64,000 bases of DNA. Source: Glebionis coronaria (lineage: Eukaryota > Streptophyta > Magnoliopsida > Asterales > Asteraceae). How positions within the stretch are numbered: the stretch's first letter is position 1; every line of letters begins with the position of its first letter. Positions 37,804-49,625 of the stretch are shown piece after piece. The stretch is taken from the NCBI GenBank assembly GCA_025667525.1, contig CM046879.1, forward strand, positions 384,609,039 to 384,673,038. The letters are read 5' to 3'. Position numbers and translations under genes: made by a program. The notes beneath the pieces were generated by a model. The model did not search any database, was not told the DNA's origin, and was given only the letters and a program-made list of their open reading frames with translations.

Positions 37804-38314
37804 TAGTGTCGTAACCCGCCCAACGGGCGGGGGTCGCTTTTTATTCTTGTTTAGGAGGGTTTATTGTTGTGCGTTTTTAGTTTTTTGAATTTGTAATTTA
37901 ACCTTTTGTATATTTTAGTTATTTTTTACGCTTAATTAACGTTTGTTTGTGGTCGGGCGGGATTGTTTTCTTTGCATAATATGAACGAACCATTGACGAT
38001 GAACCGGTGACTCGGTAGGGTTGACCCAATGATCAGTCTCCTTACCCGGTGACTTAACCGGATTAACCCGGTGGTGAAACCATATCCTGATATATTGCTA
38101 TAATATGATTCTTAAACTTATGTTAAAGATATTTTAAAAGATTTAAAACCAAATCCGAATTTTAAAAAAAATATTTCGAAATTAATAAAAAAAATTCATG
38201 TCTAAACCTCACAAACATGCATTAATGAAAACAACAACCTTTACACTCCGATAAACCTTAAAAATAATATCAAATTTCACAAAAACAGCGTTATGTTATC
38301 AAATATTGCCGAAA

Positions 38315-38660
38315 ACTTAAAAATTCGGACAAAAACATAAAAAATCAGACGAAAACATAAAAACACTAAGATAAACGTAAAACAACTGATGTAAACGTAA
38401 AAATACTGATGAAAACGGACTAATCGAAGAAAAAAACTTAAAAATAATGAAGAAAATGTAAAAAACTGATAAGAACATGAAAAACTATCCAAGGTATAAA
38501 AATATCTGACGAAGACATAAAAAACTGACAAAAAAAGTAAAAAAAAAACCAGCAAAAACGTGAGAAACGAAGAAACGTAAAGAAAACTGACAAAAACGTG
38601 AGAAGTTGTCGAAACGTAAATTTTTTGAAAAAACCGTTAAAAAGTGACGAAAATGTAAAA
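38315..38660. repeat. Degenerate short-unit repeat
   Basis: Many copies of a roughly 20-bp unit like CTGACGAAAACATAAAAA with variable A runs. No coding potential on either strand. Confidence 0.65.
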
Positions 38661-38857
38661 TAGGGTTAGAAATAGATAGGCGAAATATTTTATTTTTATT
38701 AGGGAAAAGAAATAGAAAGGTAATATGGGGTATTCTAGTTTTTATATAATATTAGAAAATAAAAATTTCATGATTTTTGAAAAATATTGAATTTTTTTTT
38801 GAAATAAACATGTTTTTATCCAAAATATAGAAAATAAAAAATTTAGAAAATAAACAT

Positions 38858-39172
38858 GTTTTTTATAGTTTACACTAAAACATAATTTAAAATGTACAAT
38901 AGTTTTATATAAATTGTTTTGTGATTTGATATGTTTTATTGAATGAATAATAGTTCTTTGTTGTGGTTTGTGTATTTTCTTTTGTCTTTTTTAATTTGTA
39001 ATTTAATGTTTAGTATATTTTGTTATAGTTTACGTTAAAATAAGTTTTGCTAAAATAAGTTTTATATATAATTTAAAATATACAATTATTTTTTATTTTT
39101 TATATTGTTTTATGATTAAATGTATTTTGTTGAATGAATACATATTTCTTTGTTGAAGTTGTGTATGATTTT
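38858..39172. repeat. Two tandem AT-rich units of about 185 bp
   Basis: TATAGTTTAC...ATAATTTAAAAT(G/A)TACAAT...TTGAATGAATA...TTTCTTTGTTG occurs twice; part of the unit (TTTGTAATTTAA) also lies at 37888, near the Helitron 3' end. Confidence 0.6.
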
Positions 39173-39575
39173 GTAGCGATGTATGTCGAATCGCACATAA
39201 AAACATTATCAAAATATCCTCGAAATAGGCCAATAAGACTTAAATATGCTAAATATAAGTAAAAATATGTTTTTATACTTTATTGAGTCTTGAAGATACA
39301 AAATATATAAAATGATTTAAAAATGGTGATTTTCGATGCGTTTTGTCGATGTTTGCACGTTTTTTGAGATGCAAATGGGGTTTATATTTAATCACATGCA
39401 CACCATTGAGAAGAGCACGAGATTACGATTCCAAAGGTACTTTTATTTTTCATTGGGGCCATCCGATGCATCTTTTATAGGTCGGACAAAGCTATGTATT
39501 ATATAAGCCCAACACAAGCCAAAATAAACTATCTTTAAATATATAGGTTTGCATAGTTATAATTAAATCTATGCA

Positions 39576-39660
39576 TAGCACAGTTGGTAAACTGTGTGGT
39601 GCTAAGTTTTGAGGGAGGAGACCAAGGTTCAAATCTTGTTAGTGGCACTTTTTGTCATTA
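39576..39660 (+). other. tRNA-like segment, possible SINE
   Basis: TAGCACAGTTGG (39576-39587) fits a pol III A box and GGTTCAAATCT (39626-39636) a B box, 50 bases apart, followed by a T run after GGCAC. It does not fold as an intact tRNA by inspection, so a tRNA-derived SINE remnant is more likely than a gene. Confidence 0.35.
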
Positions 39661-39669
39661 ATTAATTTC

Positions 39670-39985
39670 AACCGTTTCATGTCTGACCCGGTCCAAAAAA
39701 CCTTCGACTCGGGTCAAATTAAACATGACCTGAAGTCTGATCCGGTTCAGATCAGACCTGGTTCAGCCCAAAATTGAACCGGACCGGTTTAGTTCCGACT
39801 CGGCCCAAACGTAAACCAGATCGGTCCTGACCCGGCTCGGCCCAAAATGGAACCAGATCGGCCCTGACCCGGCTGGGCCCAAAATTGATCCGGACCAGTA
39901 CTGATCCGACTCAGCCCAGATTTGTCCGGACCGGTATAGACCATGATTGGCCCAGACATGAACCGGACCGGTCTAGAACATTAAA
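39670..39985. repeat. GC-rich degenerate repeat of CCGGACCGG/GACCCGG units
   Basis: Units such as GACCCGGCTCGGCCCAAAAT and GAACCGGACCGGT recur about every 40-55 bases, clearly GC-richer than the surroundings. No coding function seen. A 12-bp palindrome lies just after it (39996-40021). Confidence 0.6.
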
Positions 39986-40150
39986 ACGCGCCTCCAAAAC
40001 GCAGTTTCAAAACTGCGTTTTCAAAACGCGAATTTGAATAAACTGCGATTTCAAACCAAAATTTCAGGGAATTTTGTGAGATTTTTTAGGAAATTCTAAA
40101 ATACTATTGGTTAAAAGATGTGACTGGGATATGACTAGATTTAAAAAGTG

Positions 40151-40460
<310 letters not shown>

Positions 40461-40780
40461 AATAAAAAAATTTAAAAATCCAAAAAAATATATATAATTT
40501 ATAAAAACAAAAAAAATTTCTTATTTTATTTTATTTTCTCTATTACTATATATATCATTTAAAAAAAAATCCAAAAATATTTTCTTTCGACTTTATTTTT
40601 CTTTTAGCTATATATATTATATATAATATAGTTTTATATAGTATATTATAATCTAATATTTTCTTTTGATTTATTAAAAAAAAAGTTTCAAAAATATTCT
40701 TCTTAATCTTCTATCGTGTTTAATTCTTTTTCTCAATCCCTCTTATTTTAAATTCTACATGGATTTGTATTGTATAGGGT
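40461..40780 (+). other. A/T-rich leader of element B before its ORF
   Basis: Non-coding, with AAAAATCCAAAAA strings and short TA runs, similar to the leader of element A at 275-345. Nothing else seen. Confidence 0.5.
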
Positions 40781-41453
40781 TTGGGAGACCATCGTATGTT
40801 AGTCAATCATGTCAATGGTGTTCATGCGAGCGGTGCGAAAGAGATCTCCCCAACTCACAATTTTGACATTGTCTATTTTGCAATTCGATCAATTCGTACT
40901 TCACCTCTAATGACACTATCTCACCCTCTTACATTTATGGGGATTCTTATCCACAAAATGCACAGGGTTTTTCTCAATACCCATGTTGCAACAATTGAGG
41001 GGCCCTCACGATACTTTTTCTTGTCAACCGATGAATTATTATGAGCCAAATATGTGCTATAATTATGGTTTTCATAATTTTGAGCCCCCACATTATACCC
41101 TCGATCATCAACCTTCTTTCAGCCTGAATGTCGAAGTACGAGCCCTTCTTTTTAAACTCCGTGACGGTTTAATTCGACTAAGCGAAACGTTGGACGAGCA
41201 ACAGCGACAAGAGCAAGTATCTAGTCTTAGTGCTTATACCTCTACGCCTCGTGTGATTCCTTATTGTTATGATGATGACGAGGATAATATTTACGGTCTC
41301 AATCCATCATGTGAGACTACCACTCCTATTCTCGATTCTTCAACTACGGAGACCGATGCCTCTCTCATCATGGGGGATGAGGGTCTTATCACTATTCCTT
41401 GTGATGAGATTCTTATTCCAATCCAAAGTGAGCCTATGGTTGCTTCTGATAGT
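40781..41453 (+). pseudogene. Gag-like ORF of element B, 5' part
   Basis: Degenerate start with at least two frame changes: one frame carries YGDSYPQNAQGFSQYPCC, the next GPHDTFSCQPMNYYEPN. Together they resemble the CC..GGPH....C knuckle of a Gag-like protein common in Asteraceae elements. A basic/Leu helix (LLFKLRDGLIRLSETLDEQQ) and an acidic tail follow, until the copia insertion at 41454. The frame resumes at 53241. No enzymatic domain. My family recognition is from memory and needs a search. Confidence 0.6.
41449..41453 (+). repeat. Target site duplication ATAGT, left (copia)
   Basis: Matches 53236-53240. Confidence 0.93.
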
Positions 41454-41486
41454 TGTTGGGAATAAAATGTAGCCAGTACACTTGGA

Positions 41487-41593
41487 CGCTGACAAGAGGA
41501 ATTGGGACGCTGATAAGAAGAAAAAAAGCGTTGACAGAACAAGCGTTGACAGGAAGATGTCAAGCGTTGATAGGATGAAGTCAAGCACTGATA
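41487..41593 (+). repeat. Phased CG(C/T)TGACA array in 5' LTR
   Basis: Motif starts at 41487, 41508, 41529, 41544, 41565 and 41586: spacing 21, 21, 15, 21, 21. Variants are CGCTGACA, CGCTGATA, CGTTGACA, CGTTGATA and CACTGATA. Confidence 0.9.
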
Positions 41594-41721
41594 GAAGACT
41601 TAGTCTACACGTATTATGTTTCTAGTTTGTTTCTAGTAAAGATATGATCAACAATGTATTTTCTATATTTATCTTTACCTATAATAGCTGATATGTAGAC
41701 TCTTGTACAAGGCTTCTTAGT

Positions 41722-41729
41722 CTATAAAA
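41722..41729 (+). promoter_or_regulatory. TATA box of the copia LTR
   Basis: CTATAAAA about 270 bases into the LTR; identical in the 3' LTR near 52991. Confidence 0.65.
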
Positions 41730-41968
41730 GGAGACCTTTAGGTTTTGTTTCAATATAATTTTTCATACGTTTAACACTTTCATTGTATGCAAGTTTGTTC
41801 TAATCAATCAAGTGAAAGTTTGGTTTACATTGTTTGTGTGTTCTTGTTTGAGTATTAATTCCGCATAATACTTAAATTGTTTTCTACACAACAAAGTTTC
41901 TCTACGTGTTTAACTTGATTTAATCTCGTTTACACAAGCTAAATCGATCTAAGTTTGGGATCAACAAG

Positions 41969-41980
41969 TGGTATCAGAGC
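41969..41980 (+). other. Primer binding site of the copia element (tRNA-iMet)
   Basis: TGGTATCAGAGC two bases after the LTR. Confidence 0.95.
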
Positions 41981-42061
41981 TTGTTGAGAAACTTTGATCT
42001 AAAGAACACAAGAACCCTAAATCGCCAAAAACCCTAATTTTCACAAAACCCTATAAACAAC

Positions 42062-43990
42062 ATGTCTACCCCAGAAGTAAACTCCTCCTCCTCCTCAATC
42101 CCCAACATCAAGATTCCCATGCTAGACCCAAACAATTTTGAGCTGTGGAAATTTAACTTTGAACAGTATCTACAAATCCATGATTACACCCTATGGGAAA
42201 TTATTGAATATGGAAACACATTCAATAAAGCTCAAAAGATTGCAGCTTCCATCTTACAAAGAACAAATGTTCAAGGCTCTACTGAAGAGGATCGAAGAGA
42301 AAAACATGAAGATGGTAGAGCTGTCTCAACTGAGGACATACCAAAGAGAAGGTGTGACATGAAAACCCTAAGCATTCTGAAATTCTCTTTGGGACAAGAA
42401 AATCAGCACAAATATAGAAGCTATGAGTCTGCAAAAGATCTTTGGGCAGCTCTTGAAGTTGCTTATGGTGGTAATGTTGATACTGTACAAGAGAAAAAGA
42501 AGCAACTCTTGCATGAGTATGCTGTTTTTAAAGCTCAACTCAATGAGAAGTTAAGTAGTGTGAGAAGCAGACTTCTTGACATTACAAGTAAGTTGTCCTT
42601 CATGGGTATAGTGCTTGGTGATGTTGATATTATCACCACTTTTCTTAAAAGTCTTGGTGATGCATGGAAGATTGAAGCAAGATCTATAATTGCTAATAAC
42701 ACTCACAAAAGTTCTACTTTTGATGATGTTTACAATAAACTGAGGCTGGTGGAGAATGAAACTGTTTTGGATCATGGAAGAAAGTTTACCAATGGAAACA
42801 TGGCCTTCTTCTCACACAGTGAAGGTCAATTTGATCAAAAGGAGTCATACATGCACCCCGTTACTGGATCAACTTTTGTCAACGCTGGATCAAATCTTGT
42901 CAACGCCTCACATTCAGACGCTGACACATATAAAGTTGGCTCACCAAGAGTTTAGCCTGCTGGTATTGATCTAAATATTGTGTGTGCATACATTGCTTCA
43001 TTGCCCAATGGTTCAGTGATTACATATGAGGACCTTGAGCAAATTAGTGATGAACATTTGGAGGAGATGGACATAAAGTGGAATATGGCCCTTGCAAGCA
43101 TAAGGGCAAATAGATGGAATAGAAGATTTAAGAAGAAGATGACTTTTGATGCCAAGGACACTGCTGGATTTGATAAATCCAAGGTTGAGTGTTACAATTG
43201 TCATCATATGGGACACTTTATGAGAGAGTGCAGATCTCCAAGAAGATCTGATGCTGGAAAATCCTCAAGCCAAATCATTAAGGCTCAAGATTCCAAAGCC
43301 ATGGTTGCAATGCAAGAAATTGATGGTGTTTGATGGGATTGGAGCTACTTAGCTAAGGATGAGGAAGAGAACAAAGCTTTGGTTGCAGAAAAGAAAGAAG
43401 AAGAGCATGTTCACTATGCTCTCATGGCACACTCCTCATCTTCATCAGACAATGAGGTATATGATGATGCACGTTGTAGTAAGGGTTGTCGTCTAAACAC
43501 TGAAAAACTTAACAAAGAAGTTTTAAAATTGACAACAGATGTGGTTAATGAAAGATGCAAGTTGTCTAACTATCAACTTGCTCTTACTCAAACTGAAAAG
43601 ACTGTAGCTGAGTATAAGAAAATGGAGTTTGACCTAAAAGATCAAATCAATATTTTAAAACATGATTTAAATTCTAGTATTGATATTAGAAACATCATGG
43701 AGAGAGTCAATGCAGAATTACAGGCTAAGTTAGATGAGGATATAAAAAATAAGGATAATGAAGATCTTAAAATTCAGAGATTAGATAAATCCTCACAAAC
43801 CCTAGAAAAATGTGTTAGTGAACAAAGGGATTCTAGGGATATGACTGGGATTGGGATGAAAGAGTATGCTGGTGTTCCACCACCTGTTGGGAACTTCTAT
43901 GGTATCCAAAGAAAGGACTTATCTTTGACTAGTTTACCAGAACTCCAAGAAGAGGGATTTATTCCTCCACCAAGAGTTCTTACCCAGTAG
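42062..43990 (+). pseudogene. gag: Copia Gag with two in-frame stops
   Basis: ATG 42062 lies shortly after three AACCCTA motifs. The N-terminal part (IPMLDPNNFELWKFNFEQYL) is the usual copia Gag core, followed by helices and YGGNVDTVQEKKKQLL. Stops at 42953 (TAG) and 43331 (TGA) interrupt an otherwise single frame. A zinc knuckle CYNCHHMGHFMREC lies at about 43190. A coiled coil (KLNKEVLKLTTDVVNERCKL, ALTQTEKTVAEYKKMEFDLK) spans 43500-43800. The frame ends at 43988, and coding continues in the next frame. Four phased motifs fall at 42862-42926. Confidence 0.85.
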
Positions 43991-44007
43991 AGGAATATAG
44001 GCAGAAG

Positions 44008-44901
44008 TTGACTGATTTGGACCAATGGAAGAAAGCTAACCCTACCTTGTTTGTCATGGGTGACATGCTTAGTGATAGCCCAAATGAGTCTACACCCATC
44101 AAAGTGACAAACCCAACCACTGGCAAGACTGTTGACCTTGGCTTAAACGTTGATAGAAAACCTAGTATTAAATATGTAGAAATGTATAGAAAACCTAGGT
44201 CACCAAAAAGACAAATTAGTGATAATGGAACATGTTTCTTTTCTTCTAGACCTAGAGTTATGTCTAGAAAAGCCTGTTATACTTGTGGAAGTTTTTCACA
44301 TTTAGCATATAAGTGTGTCAATGCTTCAAAGGTCAACGCTGACAAAAAGGCAAACACTATCAAACCCAAATCTTATGTCCAGGAAAGTCCCCAAGTTGTT
44401 AGACCAGCCCCATTCTTTACTAAAGGGTCTAATACTTATGGACAAAGACCTTTTCAGAAGACCAATACATGGTCTAATAGACAATGGGTTCCTGTAGCAA
44501 ACCCTAGATTTAACGCTGATAAGGGTAATTGCAGTGTTGACAAGACCAAATCAAACGCTGACAGAAACGTTGCTAGAACAAATACTGGCAAATATTTGCA
44601 ACCAAAGGGAAAGGGGTCTAAAGCCTCTTCTAGCTTGACATGGAGACCTAAGCAAGATCAAAAGCCTAATTCAGATGGGATTTCTATGACCTGTAACAGA
44701 TTTAAATATATTTCAAAGGTCATAACAAAACCAATTGGGGTTAACTGGGTGTTTAATCCAAAAAGGAATGAACAAGGGGTTGTCATAAGGACTAAGTCTG
44801 TTCTTGTTGAACAACCAAATGAATCCAAGTATGCTCAGGCTTGGGTTCCCAAAGAAAATAATTTGTTTTCTTTATGTGCAGGGCATTCAAAAGCAGGTTA
44901 A
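44008..44901 (+). pseudogene. Copia Gag-Pol linker with second zinc knuckle
   Basis: Different frame from Gag; begins LDQWKKANPTLFVMGDML, then a second knuckle CYTCGSFSHLAYKC at about 44275. The Asn/Lys-rich linker holds phased motifs at 44337 and 44514-44568, which here encode NADK/SVDK/NADR. Frame lost near 44890, just before the protease. Confidence 0.75.
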
Positions 44902-47900
44902 TGATTATGGCTATTGGGATAGTGGATGTTCTAGGCACATGACTGGGAAGGAATACTATCTCACAAACTTCACTCCCATTAAGGATGGTGACAAAGTTTA
45001 CTTTAGAGGCGGATATGGAACTATCATATGCAAAGGAACTCTTCTCACCAACAATTTTCGTTTTGAAAACGTGTTTCTGGTAAAAGAACTTGACTATAAT
45101 CTGTTTAGTGTATCACAAGTTTGTGATAACAAAAATAAGGTTCTTTTTACAGATACTGAATGCTTGGTGTTGAGCAAAGATTTTAAAATACCAGATGAGA
45201 AATTCATTGATTATAGAACACATAGGCATAAGGACATTTATAATGTGAATCTTAATAGAATTAGGATGAATAATAATTTGTCATGTCTATATGCTAAGGC
45301 TTCAATTGATGAGAGTAATCTTTGGCACAGGAGATTAGGGCACATTAATTTTTAAAATATAAACAGACTTGTGAGACATGGTTGGGATGATGGTTTACCT
45401 GAAAAGGCTTTCCACAATGACCACTCTTGTGTTGCATGACTTAAAGGCAAACAGCACAAGGTCTCATTTAAGTCTAAACAGGTGCACTCTAGTTCTAAAC
45501 CACTTCACTTGCTACATATGGACTTGTTTGGTCCAACTAATATAGAAAGCTTAAATGGTAAATCTTACTGTTTTGTCATCACTGATGATTTTTCTAGATT
45601 TACTTGGACTTTCTTTTTAGCCTTGAAAAGTGACACTACTGATACCTTGATTAACTTTATTACATAGATAGAAAAGAAGTCTAGTAATGAGGTTAAGATA
45701 CTTAGAAGTGACAATGGTGGTGAGTTTAGGAATAAATTGTTAGATGATTTTTGTGCTAAGAAAGGGATTACTAGACAGTTTAATGTAGCTAGAACCCCAC
45801 AGCAAAATGGGGTAGCTGAGAGAAAGAATAGAACCCTCATAGAAGCAGCTAGGACTATGTTAGCTGATGCTAACTTTCCCATTGCTTTTTGGGCTGAGGT
45901 TGTGAGTACAGCTTGTTATATGCAGAATAGGGCATTAGTTAACAAGATTCATAACAAAACACCTTATGAGTTACTTTGGGGAAGAAAACCTAATATTGGT
46001 TTTCTTAAACCTTTTGGATGTCATGTAGTTGTGTTGGATACTAGTGATGCCTTAGGTAAGTTCAGTACTAAAGGTGATGAAGGCTACTTCATGGGTTATT
46101 CAGTGTAGAGTAGAGGATATAGAGTTTACCTTAAGAAAGAAAAACGTATACTTGAAAAGGTATATGTTAGGTTTTTAGAAAGTAAACCTAGTGATCCTGA
46201 AAGTGGTCCAAATTGGTTATTTGACTTGGAACCTCTATCTAGGACTTTGAATTATATGCCTGTTACTAATCCAAACATTGTGAAGGTAACTTCAAATGTT
46301 GTGGAAGAACCAGTTGTTGATGTTTCAGGTACACAAGTTAATGAAGAGGTTGGATCACAAGCAGACAAATCATCACCCATACTTGAGTATGTTACTATTC
46401 CCATATGGACAAATGCATTTGCTGCTGCTGCTGCTGGAATGGATAAAGGTGGTCTCCAAGTATCACCAGTTGACAACATTCATGATCTTTCAGAAGCTGA
46501 CAATGGAAAATCTGGCACTGACAAGACAAATTCAGGCGTTGATGGCTCAAACATTGACAACCATGGTATAGGCGTTGACAGCTCTTTTGACCATATTTTC
46601 TCTTCCAATAATTTTGAACAAGGTGAACCTTCAAACAGACATGGAGAGGTTCATTCAGATGTTGATGGAAGAGAGTCTGAAGAGGATATTGGTAACATGC
46701 AAGATGAGATTGAGGACAACACACTTATTGAGGGAGGAGTGCTTACTTCTACAATCAAAAATCACCCTTCTTCTCTCATTATTAGTGATGTGATGTTTAC
46801 TGTTCAAACTAGAAGATCTCATCAGAATCATGGTGGATTTATTGCCAATATTCACATGAAGGTTGATACCCCTCTTGTTCAAGCATGTTTGTTTGCCTGT
46901 TTTCTGTCACAACAGGAACCCAAGAAGATTTTTTATGCTCTCAAAGAACCAAGTTGGGTGGAAGCAATGCAAGATGAGCTTCACCAATTTGCTATCCAGG
47001 ATGTTTGGGAGTTGGTTGATTGTCCCAGACATGTCAGACCTATTGGGACAATATGGCTTCTTAGAAACAAAAAGGATGAAAGAGGCATTATGGTCAGAAA
47101 CAAGGTACGTTTAGTGGCTCAAGGATATACACAAGAGGAATGGATAGACTATGAGGAGGTCTTTGCACCAGTTGCAAGGATTGAGGCTATAAGGATCTTT
47201 CTAGCATATGCTTCCTACATGGGCTTTACAGTCTGTCAAATGGATGTGAAGAGTGCTTTTCTTTATGGCACAATTGCAGAGGAGGTTTATGTTATCCAGC
47301 CTCCTAGTTTTGAAGATTCAGAACATCCAGACAAGGTGTATAGAGTCAAGAAAGCTATGTATGGACTTCATCAAGACCCAAGAGCATGGTATGGCACATT
47401 GTCCACCTATCTGGTGGAAAATGGATTCAAAAGGGGCCCTATAGACCAGACCTTATTTACAAAGAAGACTAGTAAGGATTTCTTACTTGTCCAGGTTTAT
47501 GTGGATGATATCATCTTTGGCTCTTCAAGTCCAGAGATGAGTGATGACTTTTCTAAGCTTATGACAGACAAGTTCAAGATGAGTGCAATGGGGGAGATGA
47601 ATTTCTCTCTAGGGTTACAAGTTCAGCAAAAAGAAGATGGTATCTTCATCTCTCAAGATAAATATGTTGCAGAAATCTTGAAGAAGTTTGGCTTTTCTCC
47701 ACATGAGAAAAGGGCTAGCACTCCTATGGATAGAGAACACCCTTGGGGAAAAGTTGGAGATGGAAAAGAAGTGGATGTCAGGCACTATAGATCAATGATT
47801 GGTTCATTGATGTATCTCACAGCTTCAAGACCTGACATTATGTTTAATGTGTGTGCATGTGCACGCCATCAAGTGACTCCCAAAGAGTGTCATCTTCATG

Positions 47901-48355
47901 TTGTCAAGAGAATCTTTAGATACCTTAGATGTTATCCAGGCCTGGGATTATGGTATCCAAAAGATTCACCATTGGATCTTATTGCATATTCAGACAGTGA
48001 TTATAGTGGTGACAAATTTGATAGAAAATCCACAACTGGTGGATGTCAGTTTCTTGGGAGTAGATTGATATCTTGGCAATGCAAGAAACAAACAGTGGTG
48101 GCCAATTCTACCACCGAAGCAAAGTGTGTTGCAGCAGCTGCTTGTTGTGGACAAGTCTAATGGATTCAGAACCAGCTGTTAGATTATGGGTATAATTTCA
48201 TGCATACCAAGATTTTTGTAGAAAATAACAGCACTTTATGCATTATTAAAAATCCTGTACATCACTCTAAAACAAAACACATAGAAATTAGACATCATTT
48301 TATAAGAGATTGTTTTGAAAAGGGTTTAATACAACCAGATAGGGTTGACACATAA
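44902..48355 (+). pseudogene. pol: Copia Pol: protease, integrase, RT, RNase H
   Basis: One frame with in-frame stops at 45353, 45437, 45665, 46106, 48158 and 48353. Protease DSGCSRHMTG near 44920; Gag-pre-integrase H...H (LWHRRLGH) with the second Cys of the zinc motif lost to the stop at 45437; integrase Asp in HMDLFGP, Asp in RSDNGGEF, Glu in QQNGVAERKNR; an Asp/Ser-rich linker with phased motifs at 46516-46573; RT with [11 protein letters not shown] and the intact active site YVDD at about 47500; RNase H with SDSDYSGDK and a STTEAK variant of the catalytic Glu region. Coding similarity continues to about 48505. Non-functional. Confidence 0.9.
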
Positions 48356-48505
48356 GAAAATGTGTATGATTTATTAACTAAACCTTTTGATACTGGAAGA
48401 TTACAATACTTGGTAACAAGTATTAGAATGATCAATCTCACTTATGTGTTTTGGGGTCTTAGTGTAAACGTATGTACAAGATATGCATTGTTATTGGTCT
48501 TTTTG

Positions 48506-49625
48506 TAAAGTTAGATTTTCCACTTTCTTTGTCTAACGCTGACAAAGGTTATCTTAACGCTGATAAGTGTTATCGTGACGTTGTCAGCAACATGTTAGTT
48601 TTGTGGTTTTTGATCTAAGTGTGCCGGCGTTGTTAGCATTGTACCATTGGATACAAAGTTGCTTATGGATCCTTGGAGAATCATTGGAGCATGTTTCAAT
48701 TTATGGATGATGGTTGGAATATTTATATTCCTATCTTGACATAAATTTTTATTTACATGCATATTATTTGGCAACTTATGTATCACAGTTTAAGGGGAGG
48801 TTTTAGGAACCTTTTAGAACTTTTTGGGTATTCTTATAATACTCTTATCACAATTCTATATTGTGTCCACTGGTGAGTATGAGTTAGTTTACTAAATCAT
48901 GAGGCACTGTAGCATGCAAAGTTGATATACTATGCATGCTGCCATGACCTTTTTGGCCTAGAATTGGATGTGGTCTGTTGGGAGACTTGGGTATGATTTA
49001 TTTTGGGCTTACCTGTGAGTTACAAGGGATTTTATGAGATAACTTAATTGTTAAGAACTATGGTTACCAAGGGACATTAGAGGACTGCTATGTCTATCTT
49101 GCATAAGCAAGTGTGCATGATTGGATAGTGCTTGCCACCCTATGTTAATTTTCAGTTTATAGGTTATCTTCACTAGGATAAATTACTTTGTTAAGGTTCT
49201 TTTTCATTTTTATTATTTTTATTTTTGGACATTGACAAATATATTTCCAAACGTTGTTGTGACCAATTTAGACGTTGACATGGCTTTTACCAGCGTTGAC
49301 AAGAATATAGCCGTTGGGCGTTGATGGGTTATTTTTGCCGTTGACACTCATTGGGTCCTACCCAGTTGTTATTTTTGACGAAAATTGGGGCCGTAATTTT
49401 GGGTGTTGATAACTTTTAATTAATGCACAAGATAACTTATTTTCTTTTTAATATTTTCATCATTATATTTTGAAAATACTTGCCTCATTTTGACCAATCA
49501 CATGTGCCTATCAATCCTATATATTTGGCTCCTACTTTTTAAACAGGGCACTCTCATATTCTTGTCTAACAACTTTCTCCTATAATTAATCTTTTATAAT
49601 CTTTCACAAACAGCTTTCTACATCA
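48506..49625 (+). other. Copia spacer between pol and extra ORF
   Basis: Non-coding. Phased motifs at 48537, 48558, 48579 (21, 21), and at 49252, 49273, 49294 (21, 21) with further looser copies to 49404. Apart from these I see no conserved structure. Confidence 0.6.

Larger units (their letters stand above)
41454..41966 (+). repeat. 5' LTR of the copia element
   Basis: 513 bp, TGTTGGGA...TCAACA with TGTTG/CAACA ends. TATA box CTATAAAA at 41722. The U3 part holds a six-unit phased array at 41487-41593. About 13 differences from the 3' LTR by eye. Confidence 0.97.

Noticed and set aside
39170..39560. Possible extra Athila-type LTR fragment inside Helitron 2
   Set aside because: Only loose resemblance to LTR B (GAGCACGAGA, AGGTCGGAC strings); not enough to call without alignment.
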